64,000 nucleotides of DNA from Ottelia alismoides (lineage: Eukaryota; Streptophyta; Magnoliopsida; Alismatales; Hydrocharitaceae): positions 62,001 to 126,000 of the forward strand of contig JAZKJV010000094.1 of the NCBI GenBank assembly GCA_037367405.1, in the 5' to 3' direction. The translations under genes were made by a program, and so were the position numbers. Shown here piece after piece: positions 36,001 through 46,849 of the stretch. How positions within the stretch are numbered: the first letter of the stretch is position 1; every line of letters begins with the position of its first letter. The notes under the pieces are model-generated. The model worked only from the letters and a program-made list of their open reading frames with translations. It was not told the DNA's origin and searched no databases.

Positions 36001-39000
36001 TGAATGCCGTCCCAATGGACCCACATATATCTCTTGTCCTCCACGCTTCAGAAGAATTAGCTGAAATTCAGATATGAAGGAAACTTTATCATTATAGAAT
36101 GGATTTAGAGCTGACTTTACCTCATCAAATGCCTCAAATAAGAAGCAAAATCAAAACTTTAACCTTGCCCACCTCATCAAATGCCTCAAATATGTCAATG
36201 CTAGGTTGGTGGATTGTGCAGACAACAGTTCTCCCAGTATCCACAGTATTTCTCACTGTTCTCATAACAATAGCTGCTGCCCTTGCGTCAAGACCAGAGG
36301 TAGGTTCATCCATAAATATTATAGAAGGGTTGGCTACAAGCTCTACAGCGATTGTAAGCCTCTTGCGCTGTTCGGTAGACAAGCCACTTACACCAGGTAA
36401 TCCAACTAGCGCTTCCCGTAGAGGTGTCAACTCCACTAGATCCATGACCTCATCAACGAACATCTGATGACATAAAAATTAAGTGGTGTTTATAACGAAA
36501 ACAAAAGCAACATGAACTAATGGCACAAGACGCAATAATGGCTTAAACTGACCCTTCTAGCAGAAGCATTCACATCCTTAGAAAGTCGTAACCATGCAGA
36601 ATAAACAAGAGACTCGTAAACTGTGACATGGGGAGAGTGAATGTCATTCTGTTCGCAGTACCCAGATATACGAGCGAATGTGTTTTGCTTCTTTGGATAT
36701 CCAGATATGCATATTTCTCCCTCTATATATCCTCCGGTCTTCCGCCCAGCCAGGACATCCATTAGAGTCGTTTTGCCTGCACCGCTGACGCCCATCAAGG
36801 CTGTCAGTACTCCTGGTCTGAAGGATCCACTTACACCTTTGAGGAGCTCCAGTCGGTCTTCAGAAAGGCCTTGTGCCTTCATTTCCTGAATTGACAAAAT
36901 GACTCAGTAAATATCAGTTTCTGCTTCTGGTGGGACGATTAGACCATAGAATGTGCAGAGATAAATCATGAACTTACGTTAGGCATGTCTACCGAGTATC
37001 TTATATTGTTGAAAGTCAAAGAAAGGGGTGCAAAGGGAAGAACCATCCCCCTCTGAGTGTTACTTTGATTACCAGCTTCTGATTGGATTGGCATGGCACT
37101 GGAGTTTGCACCCCGAGCACTGGCTCCTCCTGCGATAAGACAACAATACTTACATGTTTTTTCAAGAACGAAATATACATGAAGAACTCTCATTGTAAAC
37201 CTCGAGGACTTCCACGTGATGGTAATTTAGCTAGTTCCCCGGTTACGTTAGCATGCTTTTCCAGTAAAGTTTCTTCAGATACGACAGCCTGATTTTGTCC
37301 CAAAGCTATGATAAACAAAGAACAATGCTGAATGCCTTGATTAAAATCTTTGCATCTCAATAAGAAGGATGACAGATTGTCCAGAAGATTCTTGAAACTT
37401 ACGGTTGAGATAAGAAAGTGCAACAGTGAAACAACCATTGAAAAGGAAAATGTAGCCGACTAATGCAGCTAAGCCTATCCAATACCATCTGGCTTCAGGA
37501 AAAATCCCACGAGATTTTAGAACTAGAATTCCCAACGGATCTGCTGACCCCGGAACTGTCTGCAAGGCATCGTTTAAAGAATTTAAAAGCTCTTCTAAGA
37601 AATTTGAATTTGCTAAAAAACAGTTATGCTACAATGTGCATACATGGCTCCAGCTTTTGCCGAAAAATTCATTCACAGCAATCGCAGTCTGCCCATACAT
37701 TAGTGGTGAAATCCAGTAACCCCACCTCCACCATTTTTGTATGTTATCTGTTAAACCAAATAGGTGCACTTGTTGGCATTCACCATAAAATGCAACTTCC
37801 AACGTTTCTTTACCCATTAAAAAACTGATGAAATCTTTTAATCTACCTCGTGAAAGAATGAAACCCCCAAGAACCATGATGACAAGCAATGCAAATGATC
37901 CAAATGTATTTGCAACAACCATGGTTCTGCCCATTGCACCTATAAACCTGAACATTCCCGATGCCATCTGATTGACAGCTACGAGTAACAAATAAAGCCT
38001 GAAAAGCCTATAAAATCGAATTTTGTACTATAGTTAATTGGCCATATTATATAGTTTATCCAAAAAGAACATCACATGAATACTTTCAGTCTAAAGCGAA
38101 GATTACCGGCCAACACTTGGATCAAATCCGATGACATAGTAACATAAGAAAACCCAAACAGCTACTTCTATGACTGACAGAGGAATTTTCAGAAGCCACG
38201 ACGGCAATGCATATGCCCACGAAGGATAGAAGAGGAGATCCCTTTGTTTGAAGAACACAGGAAGCTTTCCAATAGTCATGGCAAGTTCCGAAAATCCATT
38301 GAACAATACGGTGACAAGGGCAAAAAACAAAGCACCCAGATATAAGCCCCCATCTGCAACGGAATCACGGGTCATCTCAGTTCGTATGAAGACTGTCATT
38401 GTAATGAGGCTCATAATAAGAAGCTGAAAATATAGAGAAGGAGATAATTAGTTGAACTGTAATAAACTCAAACAGAAAAACTCTGCACATAATGATATCT
38501 GTTTAACTGAATGATGATAAAGCAATTAGCGGGAAGGAGAAATTACTTGAACAGCTTTGAAAACATATACAAAAGAGTTCCTCCTCATCAATAGCAATTC
38601 TCTCTCTGTACAAGCTTTCAGAATTTCCTTCCTGCTAACACCATATTTTGAAGTTGTTAAAGCAGCAGGGTGGCCCTTTTCCTTATCAAAGGGCACCCCA
38701 AGTTCAGCCGCCAACTTCCTGCCAACATGGAATGACTGGAATGCCTCTGCAAATTCCTTAACAGGGACAAATTTGTATGGCTCATCACGACGAACCCAAT
38801 ATTGCTCCTGATCTTTCCTCGATGTCACCTACCAATACACGGAAATGAAATTACCACTGCTTTCTAGCAGATTTTTCAATTCAATAAAAAAAAAGTACAT
38901 AAAAAATGCATACTTCTTGTAAGAAATCTGCAATGCCCTTCCTCTCGGGGCATTTGAAGCCCATCGATTCAAAGAAATCGAGCACATATTCCCTGGGACC

Positions 39001-41970
39001 CTGATATACTATCTGCCCATCAGAGAGAAGGATGATATCATCAAACAAATCATAGGTCTCAGGTGCCGGTTGGAGCAAAGAGATTAGAGCTGTCCCTCCG
39101 AGGATGTGAATGAACTGCCTAAGCGAATTCACTATTTGATAAGTTGTGGAACTGTCTAGACCAGTGGATATCTCATCCATGAACAGTGCCCTTGAAGGCC
39201 CAACAATCATCTCCCCTGGCATGATCGCCATAAAAGTCGGTCTTAGTCATCTTTGTAAAACTAACATGCCATACATGTGTAAAAGGTCAACCATTCTACC
39301 TGTCGTTACACGCTTCTTTTGTCCTCCAGAGATTCCCCTTAACATTTCATTCCCTACCATTGTGTCAGCACACACTTCAAGTCCTAATACCTGCAAAGAG
39401 AGTTGATAGAATTGTTAGATATGTAGTTGATAAGGTGATTGAATGCCTCCAACAATCTAATCAAAATTGCAGTTGCATTCTCAAAAGTGCCAAAACTACA
39501 CATTAAGAAGGCAAACTATGCACCTTGAGAACATATTCTGTGACAGCATCAGATCGTTGGCCTTTCGTTGCTGTAGCCTGAAGAAACATATTGTTTTATT
39601 TCTTTGTACATATAGATTGAAGAAGCAGGACGTTTTTCTTTGTAAATATAAATTGAGAGACATTAATTATAAAAAATGAGGAAATAAGAACCATCTTAAA
39701 GTACAATTAAGTGATATGGAATGCTGGTGAGAAGGACAACCTGGTCTTATCAGAAATACGAGCTAACTGCAAATGAAAGACCCGTTCTTTAGGCTATTTC
39801 TTTTGAGCTTTAGGATTTTGTTGCTAAATCAGAATAAATTATTTATAGACAGACATTTTTCCTAACTAAATTAACAATAGATTTCAACATGAGTTATTCT
39901 CATTAGTGTTGTTCATAAGCTAGTCCAGAGCCTGTAAAAGAAATTACTACAGGGCTCAGAATATTTGTTGGTTTTTAATTTTGCTCATGACGGTCGAGTT
40001 ATAAAGTAAGTGTTAACTAGTAGGTCATGTAATACCTAATTGAAAGAAAGCTATTTCGAGTGAAAAGAAGCACCACCAAATTTTGACTATCCTTAGTCCT
40101 ATAAATAGAAAATATTTCCTTTGTAAACATGCCCAACAAATACACTAAATAGTAAATACAAAGAAGATGGTTGATTTATTTCTGCCCCCACGTTACCTTC
40201 ATAAACAAATCAATGTCAGGATCTGGCTTGATATTTGCTTCCTTCTCTCTCCTCACTAATTCTGTCAACATGTCTGTTAAGAAGAGAATCGCACATCAAA
40301 ACAAAAAGATAGCTGCTTAAAAACTCCTTGGCACTTTGCTGAAAATGGTCAGCTTACCATATCGCCCCCCAACTCCTTGGCACTTTGCTGAAAATGCCAA
40401 AGTCTCTCTAACTGTCATCTCTCCTATATGAAGATCATATTGGCCAATGTAAGCAGCTGTCCTCTGGGGAACAAACTCATCCATTCCATGGCCATTGTAT
40501 GTCACTTTCCCAGAGAACTAGTCATTCAGACAAGATCACAAGGAAATAAGTTGTGGGATAAATGCAAGAAAAATCCTTAAACTTTGTGTTTATGAAGCAT
40601 AAAAAAGGTTGTAATGTGAGCCATCAGAATTTGAGTGCTTTTCCCAAAGTAGATGCCCAAGAAAAGTTTTGCTAAAAACTGTGGGATGGTTTCAAGAATG
40701 CAAGTGATGGGCTTTAAGACTAACTTGTGATCTGGTTACTTTTTCTAAATACAAGAAATATCATCAACAAGTGTTTGTAAAATTTGGCATTCACCTTAAG
40801 ATGTGGATCTAACTTTCCTGCCAAAGCTAACAACAAGGTTGTCTTTCCTGAAGCTGGAGGACCTAGTAGTAAAGTCATCCTAAAAGTGCACAATTAATAA
40901 AACCAAATCTGATGTGAGTAACAATGCTTCCAAGAAAAGCTTTCAGCGTACCGGTATGGCTTGATGATTCCAGTGACATCATGCAATATAGAAATGGGCT
41001 TCTTTCTGTTGGGGAAAATGCGGAGATGCATTCCGATTGACTGAAAATGCAAAGAAATAAACTCGGTTCCTAACCATAAAACAAACAGAATAACAAAACC
41101 TCTGAAGCATCACCTCAAATATGTCGATGATGGAATTGAAAATGGTTGGCAACGCCCTGTTACCAACATATGCTTCTGCTTGTATATCAAGGTGTTCGTA
41201 TCTAACTTCTATCGTCGGGAGCTCAATACCCACTCTGAAAAAGAAGTATATTGTTCAAATGAATGCTTACAGTGGATAAAAGAAATATAGTAAATGCGTA
41301 AACAAGAAATCGAACACCAAGATTCCTGGTCAATCCAAAGCATAACAGAGAAGCCTGAACTTAACATAACAACAAATACTTCAACTTGATTACGTCGAAC
41401 AAGCATAACAAAAGCTTGTCAAAACATAGCAAAGATTTCAACATATTTTGATACTGTCCAACAAGCATAACAGAAGCTTGACGGAAGATAACAAAGATCT
41501 CAACCTTAATTCCACAAATTACGCATAACAAGACATAACGAAGATGTCAACTTTGATTCTATCAATTATGCATAACAAAAGCCTAACAAACACGTCAAGA
41601 AAAGAACAGGACAGATCATATTTATACCTCAGAAATCCCAACGAGAGAGAGATGTATATCTATACCTATCAATGCGGCTCTTGAGCTTCATCAAGAACTC
41701 CTCGTTGTCTTCCTCCGCGATCCCCATGAGCCTCTCGAGCAGATTCCTCCTGTCCTGCTGCCCGAGCTTCTTGACGTCGACCTCCAGTCCCTCCAGCACC
41801 CCTTTCCTGATCCTATCGTACGTCGGCAGCCGCTCCAAGGCCGCCCACTTGAGCGCCTCCTCGTCGTCCTCCCCGTGCGGGGTCCTCGGGAATGCCTCCT
41901 CGGCGCTCCTCCACCTCTGGCCGCCGTTCATGGCGATGCTGCCGACCCGGTACAGATCGCCGCTCTCCAT
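27030..41970 (-). CDS. Full-size PDR-type ABCG transporter, 24 exons, intact
   Basis: Exons, 5' to 3': 41970-41666, 41234-41114, 41040-40952, 40879-40795, 40517-40358, 40273-40197, 39577-39524, 39390-39300, 39215-38914, 38828-38547, 38423-38107, 38007-37847, 37747-37644, 37559-37403, 37305-37201, 37129-36978, 36885-36553, 36463-36173, 36060-35977, 28686-28553, 28319-28092, 27996-27825, 27625-27371, 27287-27030. All introns are GT-AG and phases agree, giving 4317 nt and 1438 residues, normal for plant PDR proteins. The order is NBD1 (Walker [10 protein letters not shown] about 178-186, signature ISGGQ, Walker B ALFMDE), a first membrane domain, NBD2 (GVSGAGKTT 886-894, [20 protein letters not shown]), then a second membrane domain ending NFQGR. 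PDR pumps export terpenoids, hormones or xenobiotics across the plasma membrane; the substrate here is unknown. The start is the first ATG (MESGDLYR). Intron 19 is 7.3 kb of inserted DNA. Confidence 0.95.
28900..30740 (-). pseudogene. Reverse-transcriptase-family relic without its RT core
   Basis: Read on the minus strand, this contains the two outer parts of a plant family usually annotated as putative reverse transcriptase. The N-terminal part (30624-29830) has a zinc-finger-like C..H segment ([10 protein letters not shown]), [16 protein letters not shown] and [18 protein letters not shown]. The C-terminal part (29830-28925) has [65 protein letters not shown] and [25 protein letters not shown]. 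The several hundred residues with the polymerase motifs that normally lie between them are absent. Several frameshifts break the rest. An A8 run lies just past the 3' end near 28885. It is not an exon of the host gene. Confidence 0.7.
33430..34260 (+). pseudogene. Copia-type gag relic in intron 19
   Basis: Frames 33452-33748 and 33957-34172 together read like the UBN2-type gag of Copia elements. They show [40 protein letters not shown], and then [18 protein letters not shown] zinc knuckle follows at 34175-34216 ([14 protein letters not shown]), in which the histidine of CX2CX4HX4C is replaced by tyrosine. Frameshifts and stops separate the pieces, and no protease, integrase or RT follows before 34300. 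It is in the opposite orientation to the ABCG gene. LTR boundaries were not resolved. Confidence 0.65.
34260..35010. other. Unassigned segment between the gag relic and the plastid-like fragment
   Basis: There is no recognisable coding sequence. The texture (CTCTAACTCTAGTC, GGAAGGGAAAGAGAG, mixed GC with few AT runs) differs from the surrounding intron and resembles plant mitochondrial intergenic DNA. That is only an impression without a comparison. Confidence 0.25.
35015..35510. other. Plastid-like DNA fragment (probable NUPT)
   Basis: Sequence from CGGTTCTGTTGCTACCGCG through CAATCGATCGGATCATATAG, GAATGGATTCCTATTTG-like text and AACAAATTCAAACTCGAAAA is sequence I recall from plastid inverted-repeat spacers near rps12/rps7/ndhB/trnL; the exact locus is uncertain. 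The 146-codon open frame at 35048-35488 is non-genic plastid spacer by this reading. Compared with my recollection it carries substitutions and an internal deletion of roughly 100-200 bp around 35370, so it is an old transfer. Confidence 0.6.
36119..36192. repeat. 22-bp direct repeat duplicating the exon 18 splice donor
   Basis: The 22 bp at 36171-36192, spanning the exon 18 end and its GT, recur exactly at 36119-36140 inside intron 18. The intronic copy reads GATGAG|GTAAAG on the coding strand, a stronger donor by consensus than GATGAG|GTGGGC of the frame-preserving one. Confidence 0.9.
40322..40396. repeat. 26-bp direct repeat across exon 5 and intron 5
   Basis: The 26 bp at 40371-40396 (coding AFSAKCQG in exon 5) recur exactly at 40322-40347 inside intron 5, 49 bp apart. 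The exon 5 donor lies between them. Confidence 0.9.
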
Positions 41971-42108
41971 CAAGATCGGATCTTTCTAGCAACCCCAATC
42001 GCCAAACTCGAGATTCTCAACGAACCCAATTAACTAAATGGACAGAAGAGGACATGAGTGGTTAAGGAAAGGGATCAAGCAACCACTTTGCCTCTCTCTC
42101 TCTCTCGC

Positions 42109-42116
42109 TTTATATA
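42109..42116 (-). promoter_or_regulatory. TATA box of the ABCG gene
   Basis: TATATAAA on the minus strand lies about 140 nt upstream of the ATG. It is followed by a GA-rich run (42091-42106) of the kind common in plant 5' leaders. The implied 5' UTR is about 110 nt. Confidence 0.65.
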
Positions 42117-42176
42117 GAACAAAAGATTTATATCGTTCGATTTAGTTGTCAGCCACTGCTGCGATGCGAGTGGTCG

Positions 42177-42177
<1 letters not shown>

Positions 42178-42215
<38 letters not shown>

Positions 42216-42250
42216 CGCTCGCTCGCTCGATCGATCGATCATCGATCGAT
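42178..42250. repeat. (CT)n/(CTCG)n/(ATCG)n microsatellite in the ABCG promoter
   Basis: About 17 CT units are followed by CTCG repeats and then GATC repeats. The run lies about 65-140 bp upstream of the TATA box. Read on the minus strand it is a GAGA-type element, which can recruit BPC/GAGA-binding proteins in plants. Confidence 0.85.
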
Positions 42251-42429
42251 ATGTTCTTGGGGAGTTCGTTTACAGGTGGCGGGAAAAGCGGGCGAAGTGA
42301 CGGGAATGCCCCCCTTCGCACCACGGGTACTGTGTGAATCAAAGAAGGCCTGTTTTCCCGGGGCTTTTCAAAGTGAGTGCACTTGTGGAATGACAGAAAT
42401 GCCCTCGAGTGAGGGTTCCCATGGGAGAA

Positions 42430-42609
42430 ATGATCGTCTGCTATAGCAGGCTCTACAGTAGACGTGTGGGCCGCTCGATCTTGATCGAGCGGTTCACACG
42501 ATTTCACATGATAGGGACCCACGAAAAGTGTGTTATCATGTGAATCGTTCGATCTTGATTGTCCTCCACTGCAGAGTCTGCTGCAGCAACCTATGCAGCA
42601 GGCGATCAT
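42430..42609. mobile_element. 180-bp foldback MITE in the ABCG promoter
   Basis: The left ATGATCGTCTGCT...CAGGCTCTACAGTAG and right CTGCAGAGTCTGCTGCAG...GCGATCAT ends are inverted copies. An inner stem pairs TTCACATGATA (about 42496) with TATCATGTGAA (about 42533). The element is nearly a complete hairpin and lies about 315 bp upstream of the TATA box. Confidence 0.65.
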
Positions 42610-42761
42610 CTCTATTCCCATGGAGCCTCGTTGTAGTTACACGGAGCCCTTTATATGCCTTGTCTATTTGACTTCTCCACAGTTCTTTCATCTTCTGTGA
42701 CCGACGCTATGTCATATTTATGGTTCCGCTTGTGGTTCTCACAAGTGCTGCCAAATACTTA

Positions 42762-43127
42762 AGGTGCGTTCGTTTGGGGGGTTACCCCCCACTTTGGGTG
42801 GGTAACCTCCCAAAACCCCCACTTTTAACCCACTAATGGGGCACACTCCCTTCCCATCAAAAAATTATATATTATACCATCATATCATCTGAAAATCATA
42901 AAATACTCAACTTCTACTCATTATTCCAAACTTCAATACAATCACATCACAACAACTACCCACTTTTTTCAAATTTCAATACAATCATACCATAATAATT
43001 ACCAACTTTTTCAAATTCTAATACAATCACATCACACAAACCCTCCCAACACTTAACCCACCAACCAAACACACAAACACAAAACCGGGTTATCCACCCG
43101 TAGATAACTCACGAACCAAACACACCC
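42762..43127. mobile_element. PIF/Harbinger-like MITE
   Basis: The left end AGGTGCGTTCGTTTGG and right end ...CGAACCAAACACACCC are inverted copies. TTA flanks both sides (42759-42761 and 43128-43130). A 366-bp AT-rich interior with a TTA duplication fits a Tourist-like MITE. Confidence 0.75.
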
Positions 43128-43130
43128 TTA

Positions 43131-43869
43131 GATCTTAAGTTAGAAGAGAAATTAAGACATCCACAGTGTCATGCAGTAGATGTTCTTGGTCCAAGGGCGA
43201 AACTAATGTATGTTATGGGGGGAGGTATGACACACATGATTATTATATGTCACTTGTACAATGTATTAAGGTATTAATACAACCCCTCTTTAATTGTATT
43301 AAAATTAATGTTATTAAAGAAAGGATGCAGAATTATTAAATAGTCAGGTGATAGACTAACATAGTTATTTTTTTTGAAGATCAGGTTTCGAATATTATCT
43401 TTCTCAGATTTACTTTTTTTATATGATTTATCCAATAACTTTCAAATTATTAACAATTTGATATAAAATTGTATTCGAATTTATTTATCTTTCTCATTGT
43501 TTTTAGTACCCCTTGTCTAAAAATAACTTTTATTGTTTCTTTTAAACTATGAACTTTTTTGTTTCAAACTTTCACTTAATGATTTAGACTTTTGAGGATG
43601 GATTTAGATAGGCTTAAATTATTATATCTATCAAATATTAAAAATCAAAACCGAATCTATTTGAAAATCTAACATTAATAATAAATTTAAATTCCACATT
43701 TATCAAAATTGAAGGAGGTTCATTTTAAAAAACATTAATTCTATTTAAAAATATCATTCGAAAATACGTAGATTTTTCCATTTTCGAGTATACATGATAG
43801 CTGTAGACTTGGTCCCTCCTTGATGAAATTCCTGATTCCATCCCTGCCTCTCGGAGCAGCCGACATTGT
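43131..43869. other. AT-rich intergenic sequence
   Basis: I see no ORF, repeat or RNA gene here that I can support. Short polypyrimidine runs are the only feature. Confidence 0.5.
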
Positions 43870-44165
43870 TGTCCCCGTCCCATTTTTTGATGATTTTTTT
43901 TTATTTTTTTTTCAAAAATACTGACATGCATTTTCATCACTATATTCCTCTAATATGTCATTCCAACTTCGTCAGAAATAAAGACTCATATGCCTTCCAT
44001 CTAGAGCAAGTAATTTTAACGGTCTTATAATTGTTGTAATCGATCTGTTCTAGATGAAGGGCATAGAAATCTCTATTTTTGATAAAATTAGAATGAAATA
44101 TTAGATGGATATATAGCGATGAAAATACATAGTGGTATTTTTGAAAGATCCATCTCATTGGATAT
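43870..44165. mobile_element. Degraded palindromic MITE (shared-core family)
   Basis: It has the family core: TATGTCATTCC, CGTCAGAAATAAAGACTC, CCATCTAGAGCA, TTTTAACGGTCTTA, then the inverted half through GATAAAATTAGAATG. The terminal hairpins are eroded, so the ends are approximate. Confidence 0.55.
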
Positions 44166-44187
44166 CTATGTATGTATGTGTGTATTT

Positions 44188-44572
44188 ATGGGTTTAATTG
44201 GACTACCCTAACATGGGAGCCAACTTGATTACCATTACTCTTATTTTTTCATTTCTCAAGGTATTTCCTAAAAATACTTGGGGAATCAGTCTACTATATG
44301 ATATCATGTTATCGTTCAAATTTCGTGTGAAACAGACATTCCAAATCTATCCATCTAGAATGTATCGATTTCAACAATTCTGATACCGCTAAAATTTGAC
44401 AGGCTTAATGGGTGGGATAGAAGTCTCGAATTGAGTTGAAATTTGAATGACAATATGGTGCCAAGTGATCTATACTCCACGATGTGTTGTTCAAAAATCT
44501 CATAGGAAATAAAAAAATAAGGGTGAAGGTAGCCAAGTTGGCTCCCCCATGGAAGTAGCCCATTAAAACCTA
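44188..44572. mobile_element. Palindromic MITE, GGAGCCAACTTG hairpin ends
   Basis: GGTTTAATTGGACTACCC and CATGGGAGCCAACTTG on the left mirror AAGTTGGCTCCCCCATG and TTAAAACC on the right. The core is a diverged version of the shared-core family (CGTGTGAAACAGACATTCC, ATCCATCTAGAATG). Confidence 0.65.
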
Positions 44573-44592
44573 CACACATACACATACATATA

Positions 44593-44983
44593 GGGGCTGG
44601 GGAAGCTGCACTCGGGGGTGTAGCTAACTAGTTGCACCTAGCCATTTTTTTCATTGTTTTTTTGTGCTTTTGAAATGAAACTTAGGGGGATTTAAATCAC
44701 CATATATCACCATTATATCATACGAATTGCAATTAAATTCAATACTTCTATCATCTCCATCAAGACTATTACATTTTAACGATCTTAGAATTATTGAAAT
44801 TGACCCTGTCTAGATGGGCATGTTAGGAATGTTTATTTTGCATGAAATTTGAAACACATATTCCACACAATAAACTAAGTAAATCCCTATAAATTTCCTT
44901 CAAAAAAATAAAAAAAAACCAATAAGCAAAATAACCGGGTGTAGCTAGTTGGCTGCACCACCCGGTGTAGCTTCACTTTTCCC
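44593..44983. mobile_element. Palindromic MITE, type A (GCTGCACC hairpin ends)
   Basis: The left GGGGCTGGGGAAGCTGCAC...GTGTAGCTAACTAGTTGCACC mirrors the right GGTGTAGCTAGTTGGCTGCACC...GTGTAGCTTCACTTTTCCC. The core, with TTTTAACGATCTTAGAATT, is homologous to the shared-core family. Other copies lie at 61543-61923 and 61979-62933. Confidence 0.75.
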
Positions 44984-45103
44984 ATATATATATATAAGAC
45001 TTATCCAATGAGCCTTGTGCCCATTAGTGTGTTCGTGAGCACTCATTATGGGCCATACACGAGTATTAATCATAACTATATTTCTAATTAGAGCATACCA
45101 CAT
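44984..45103. other. Short unassigned AT-rich spacer
   Basis: This lies between the type A MITE and the foldback element. It begins TTATCCAATGAGCC, loosely like the MULE terminal sequences nearby. Nothing else is visible. Confidence 0.3.
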
Positions 45104-46110
45104 ATTTAACAATGACTATATTTCCAGTTATACAGGTCCTTAAAAAAGGGATGACGGTTTTGGAGAGAAAAGATTCAAATGAATGATTTCGTGCGGATTA
45201 TTAAGATCCAAACGACGGGATAGTAACAAATATACTCTGGTCAAGTAAATGCTTGTTATGAGATCAGTAATATCAAGACAATGGTTAGTAATTTACATCC
45301 AAATAGTTACATTGTGCAGAATTTAGTAATACGTATACAATGGTCAAGTAAATGTCTGTTGCGAGATCAGTAATAACATAACAAATGATTAGTAATACCA
45401 TTGTATATGTAATGCGTATTGCATTCATTTCTGTAATATTTTTTCCCTTTTTCATCAACGAAGCATTCTATTTATTTCACTAATTCATTTTTCCTTATAT
45501 GATGTATTCAGTAACTTCTTTTTCAAAGTACTATTTCCATATTAATCGTATAGAAGGTGAATATGTTAATGATTATATGTTACTTTCTTACTTGAGCAAT
45601 GTCCGTGACTTACTAACCATTTATTTTATTATTATTGATCTCATAGTAGCCATTACTTGAGAATTGTATAAATATTATCGAACATGTGATATAAGATATA
45701 GATATATACATTACTGAACACACAACAAAAATTTACTTGAGAACTGTATATATATTACTTGAGTATTGTCTTTAAATTACTGAATTCTGTTCAAATTAAA
45801 GTAATAATACATATAGAAATTACTGACCATTTGTTATGGTTTTACTAACTTCACAACAAGCACTTACTTGACCAGTGTATACATATTACTGAATTCTGTA
45901 GCATATAATAAAATGAATGTAAATTACTAACTGTTGTTTGGATATTACCGATCTCACAACAAACATTTACTTGACTATTGTATATATTACTGACCTGAAT
46001 ATTTGGATCTCGATTTTCTGCAAGAAATCATTGATTCGAACGTTTTCTTTCCAAAATGGTCTTCTTTTTTTTAGAACATGATATAATTGAAATACCATTT
46101 ATTGTTAAAT
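45104..46110. mobile_element. 1-kb foldback element with about 300-bp inverted arms
   Basis: The left arm (45104-45425) reads ATTTAACAATGACTATATTTCC, GGTTTTGGAGAG, GATCCAAACG, GGTCAAGTAAATGCTTG. It is mirrored by the right arm (about 45790-46110). The GTCAAGTAAATG...GAGATCAGTAAT unit also occurs twice within each arm, so each arm is itself a tandem duplication. No coding potential is seen. Confidence 0.7.
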
Positions 46111-46111
46111 C

Positions 46112-46396
46112 GCTTTGCATTTCAAATAGGACGTAGTCCTTCCTGAGATCAGGAAGGTCGGCCCTTTTTTGTATAAAACATGAACACTTTAGTAGAATAC
46201 GTATACGGATTGTATTATAGGTGCACGTTATAAATACAAAGTCGCATACAAAACTGCGCATTAGAATACAAACATTAAAACTGCACATTATAATACAAAA
46301 TTGTATACGTATTCTACTAAAGTCATCATGTTTTATACAAAAAGGGGTTGACCTTCCTGAACATAGGAAGGAATGCATCGTATTTGAAAGAAATCC
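46112..46396. mobile_element. Short palindromic MULE-like element
   Basis: The ends TTTCAAATAGGACGTAGTCC and its inverted partner near 46381 (TTTGAAAG on the plus strand) extend into arms of about 110 bp with TTGTATAAAACATG and TAGTAGAATACGTATAC. The terminal type matches the element at 48781-50540. The left end abuts the foldback element directly. Confidence 0.6.
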
Positions 46397-46405
46397 TATA
46401 TATAT

Positions 46406-46787
46406 GGGTAAAATGTGGCTGCTCCTTGGGAGGAGCCAACAGGCTGCTCCGACGCTCATTTTCTCCCAATTTTTTTATTTTTTTTTGGAAAATAAAAATT
46501 TGTATATTCATCATTATATCTATCTAACATTCTATTAAAATTTCGTCAGAAACAGACTCCTACGGCGTCCATCCAAACAGGGTCGATTTAAAAAATCCTG
46601 CGACCGTTAAAAAAATGACGTCCGGATGAAGGACCTAGGAGTTTCTGTTTCTGATGAAATTTTAATAGATGTTAGAGGGTTTCAATGATGAATATAGAAA
46701 TTTTTATTTTCTAAAAAAAATATTTTTTTTGAAAAAATAGAGGTGGGAGTAGCCCCGTTGGCTCCTCCCAGGGAGCAACCACATTTT

Positions 46788-46790
<3 letters not shown>
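46406..46790. mobile_element. Palindromic MITE, type B (GGCTGCTCC hairpin ends)
   Basis: GGGTAAAATGTGGCTGCTCC...GGAGCCAAC mirrors GTTGGCTCCTCCC...GGAGCAACCACATTTTCCC. The inner core pairs TCGTCAGAAACAGACTCC with GGAGTTTCTGTTTCTGATGA. It ends at a (TA)n array. Confidence 0.75.

Positions 46791-46844
<54 letters not shown>
46791..46844. repeat. (TA)n microsatellite
   Basis: About 26 TA units lie between a MITE end and a MULE-like terminal sequence. Confidence 0.95.

Positions 46845-46849
<5 letters not shown>

Noticed and set aside
37629..37991. ABCG exons 12 and 13 as one continuous exon
   Set aside because: The frame stays open through the 99-bp intron, but the extra 33 residues are absent from PDR proteins. 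GT at 37846 and AG at 37748 restore SRDNIQKWW.
46791..46844. CRISPR or tandem gene array signals at TA-rich repeats
   Set aside because: These are simple (TA)n microsatellites without spacers. The sequence is plant nuclear DNA.
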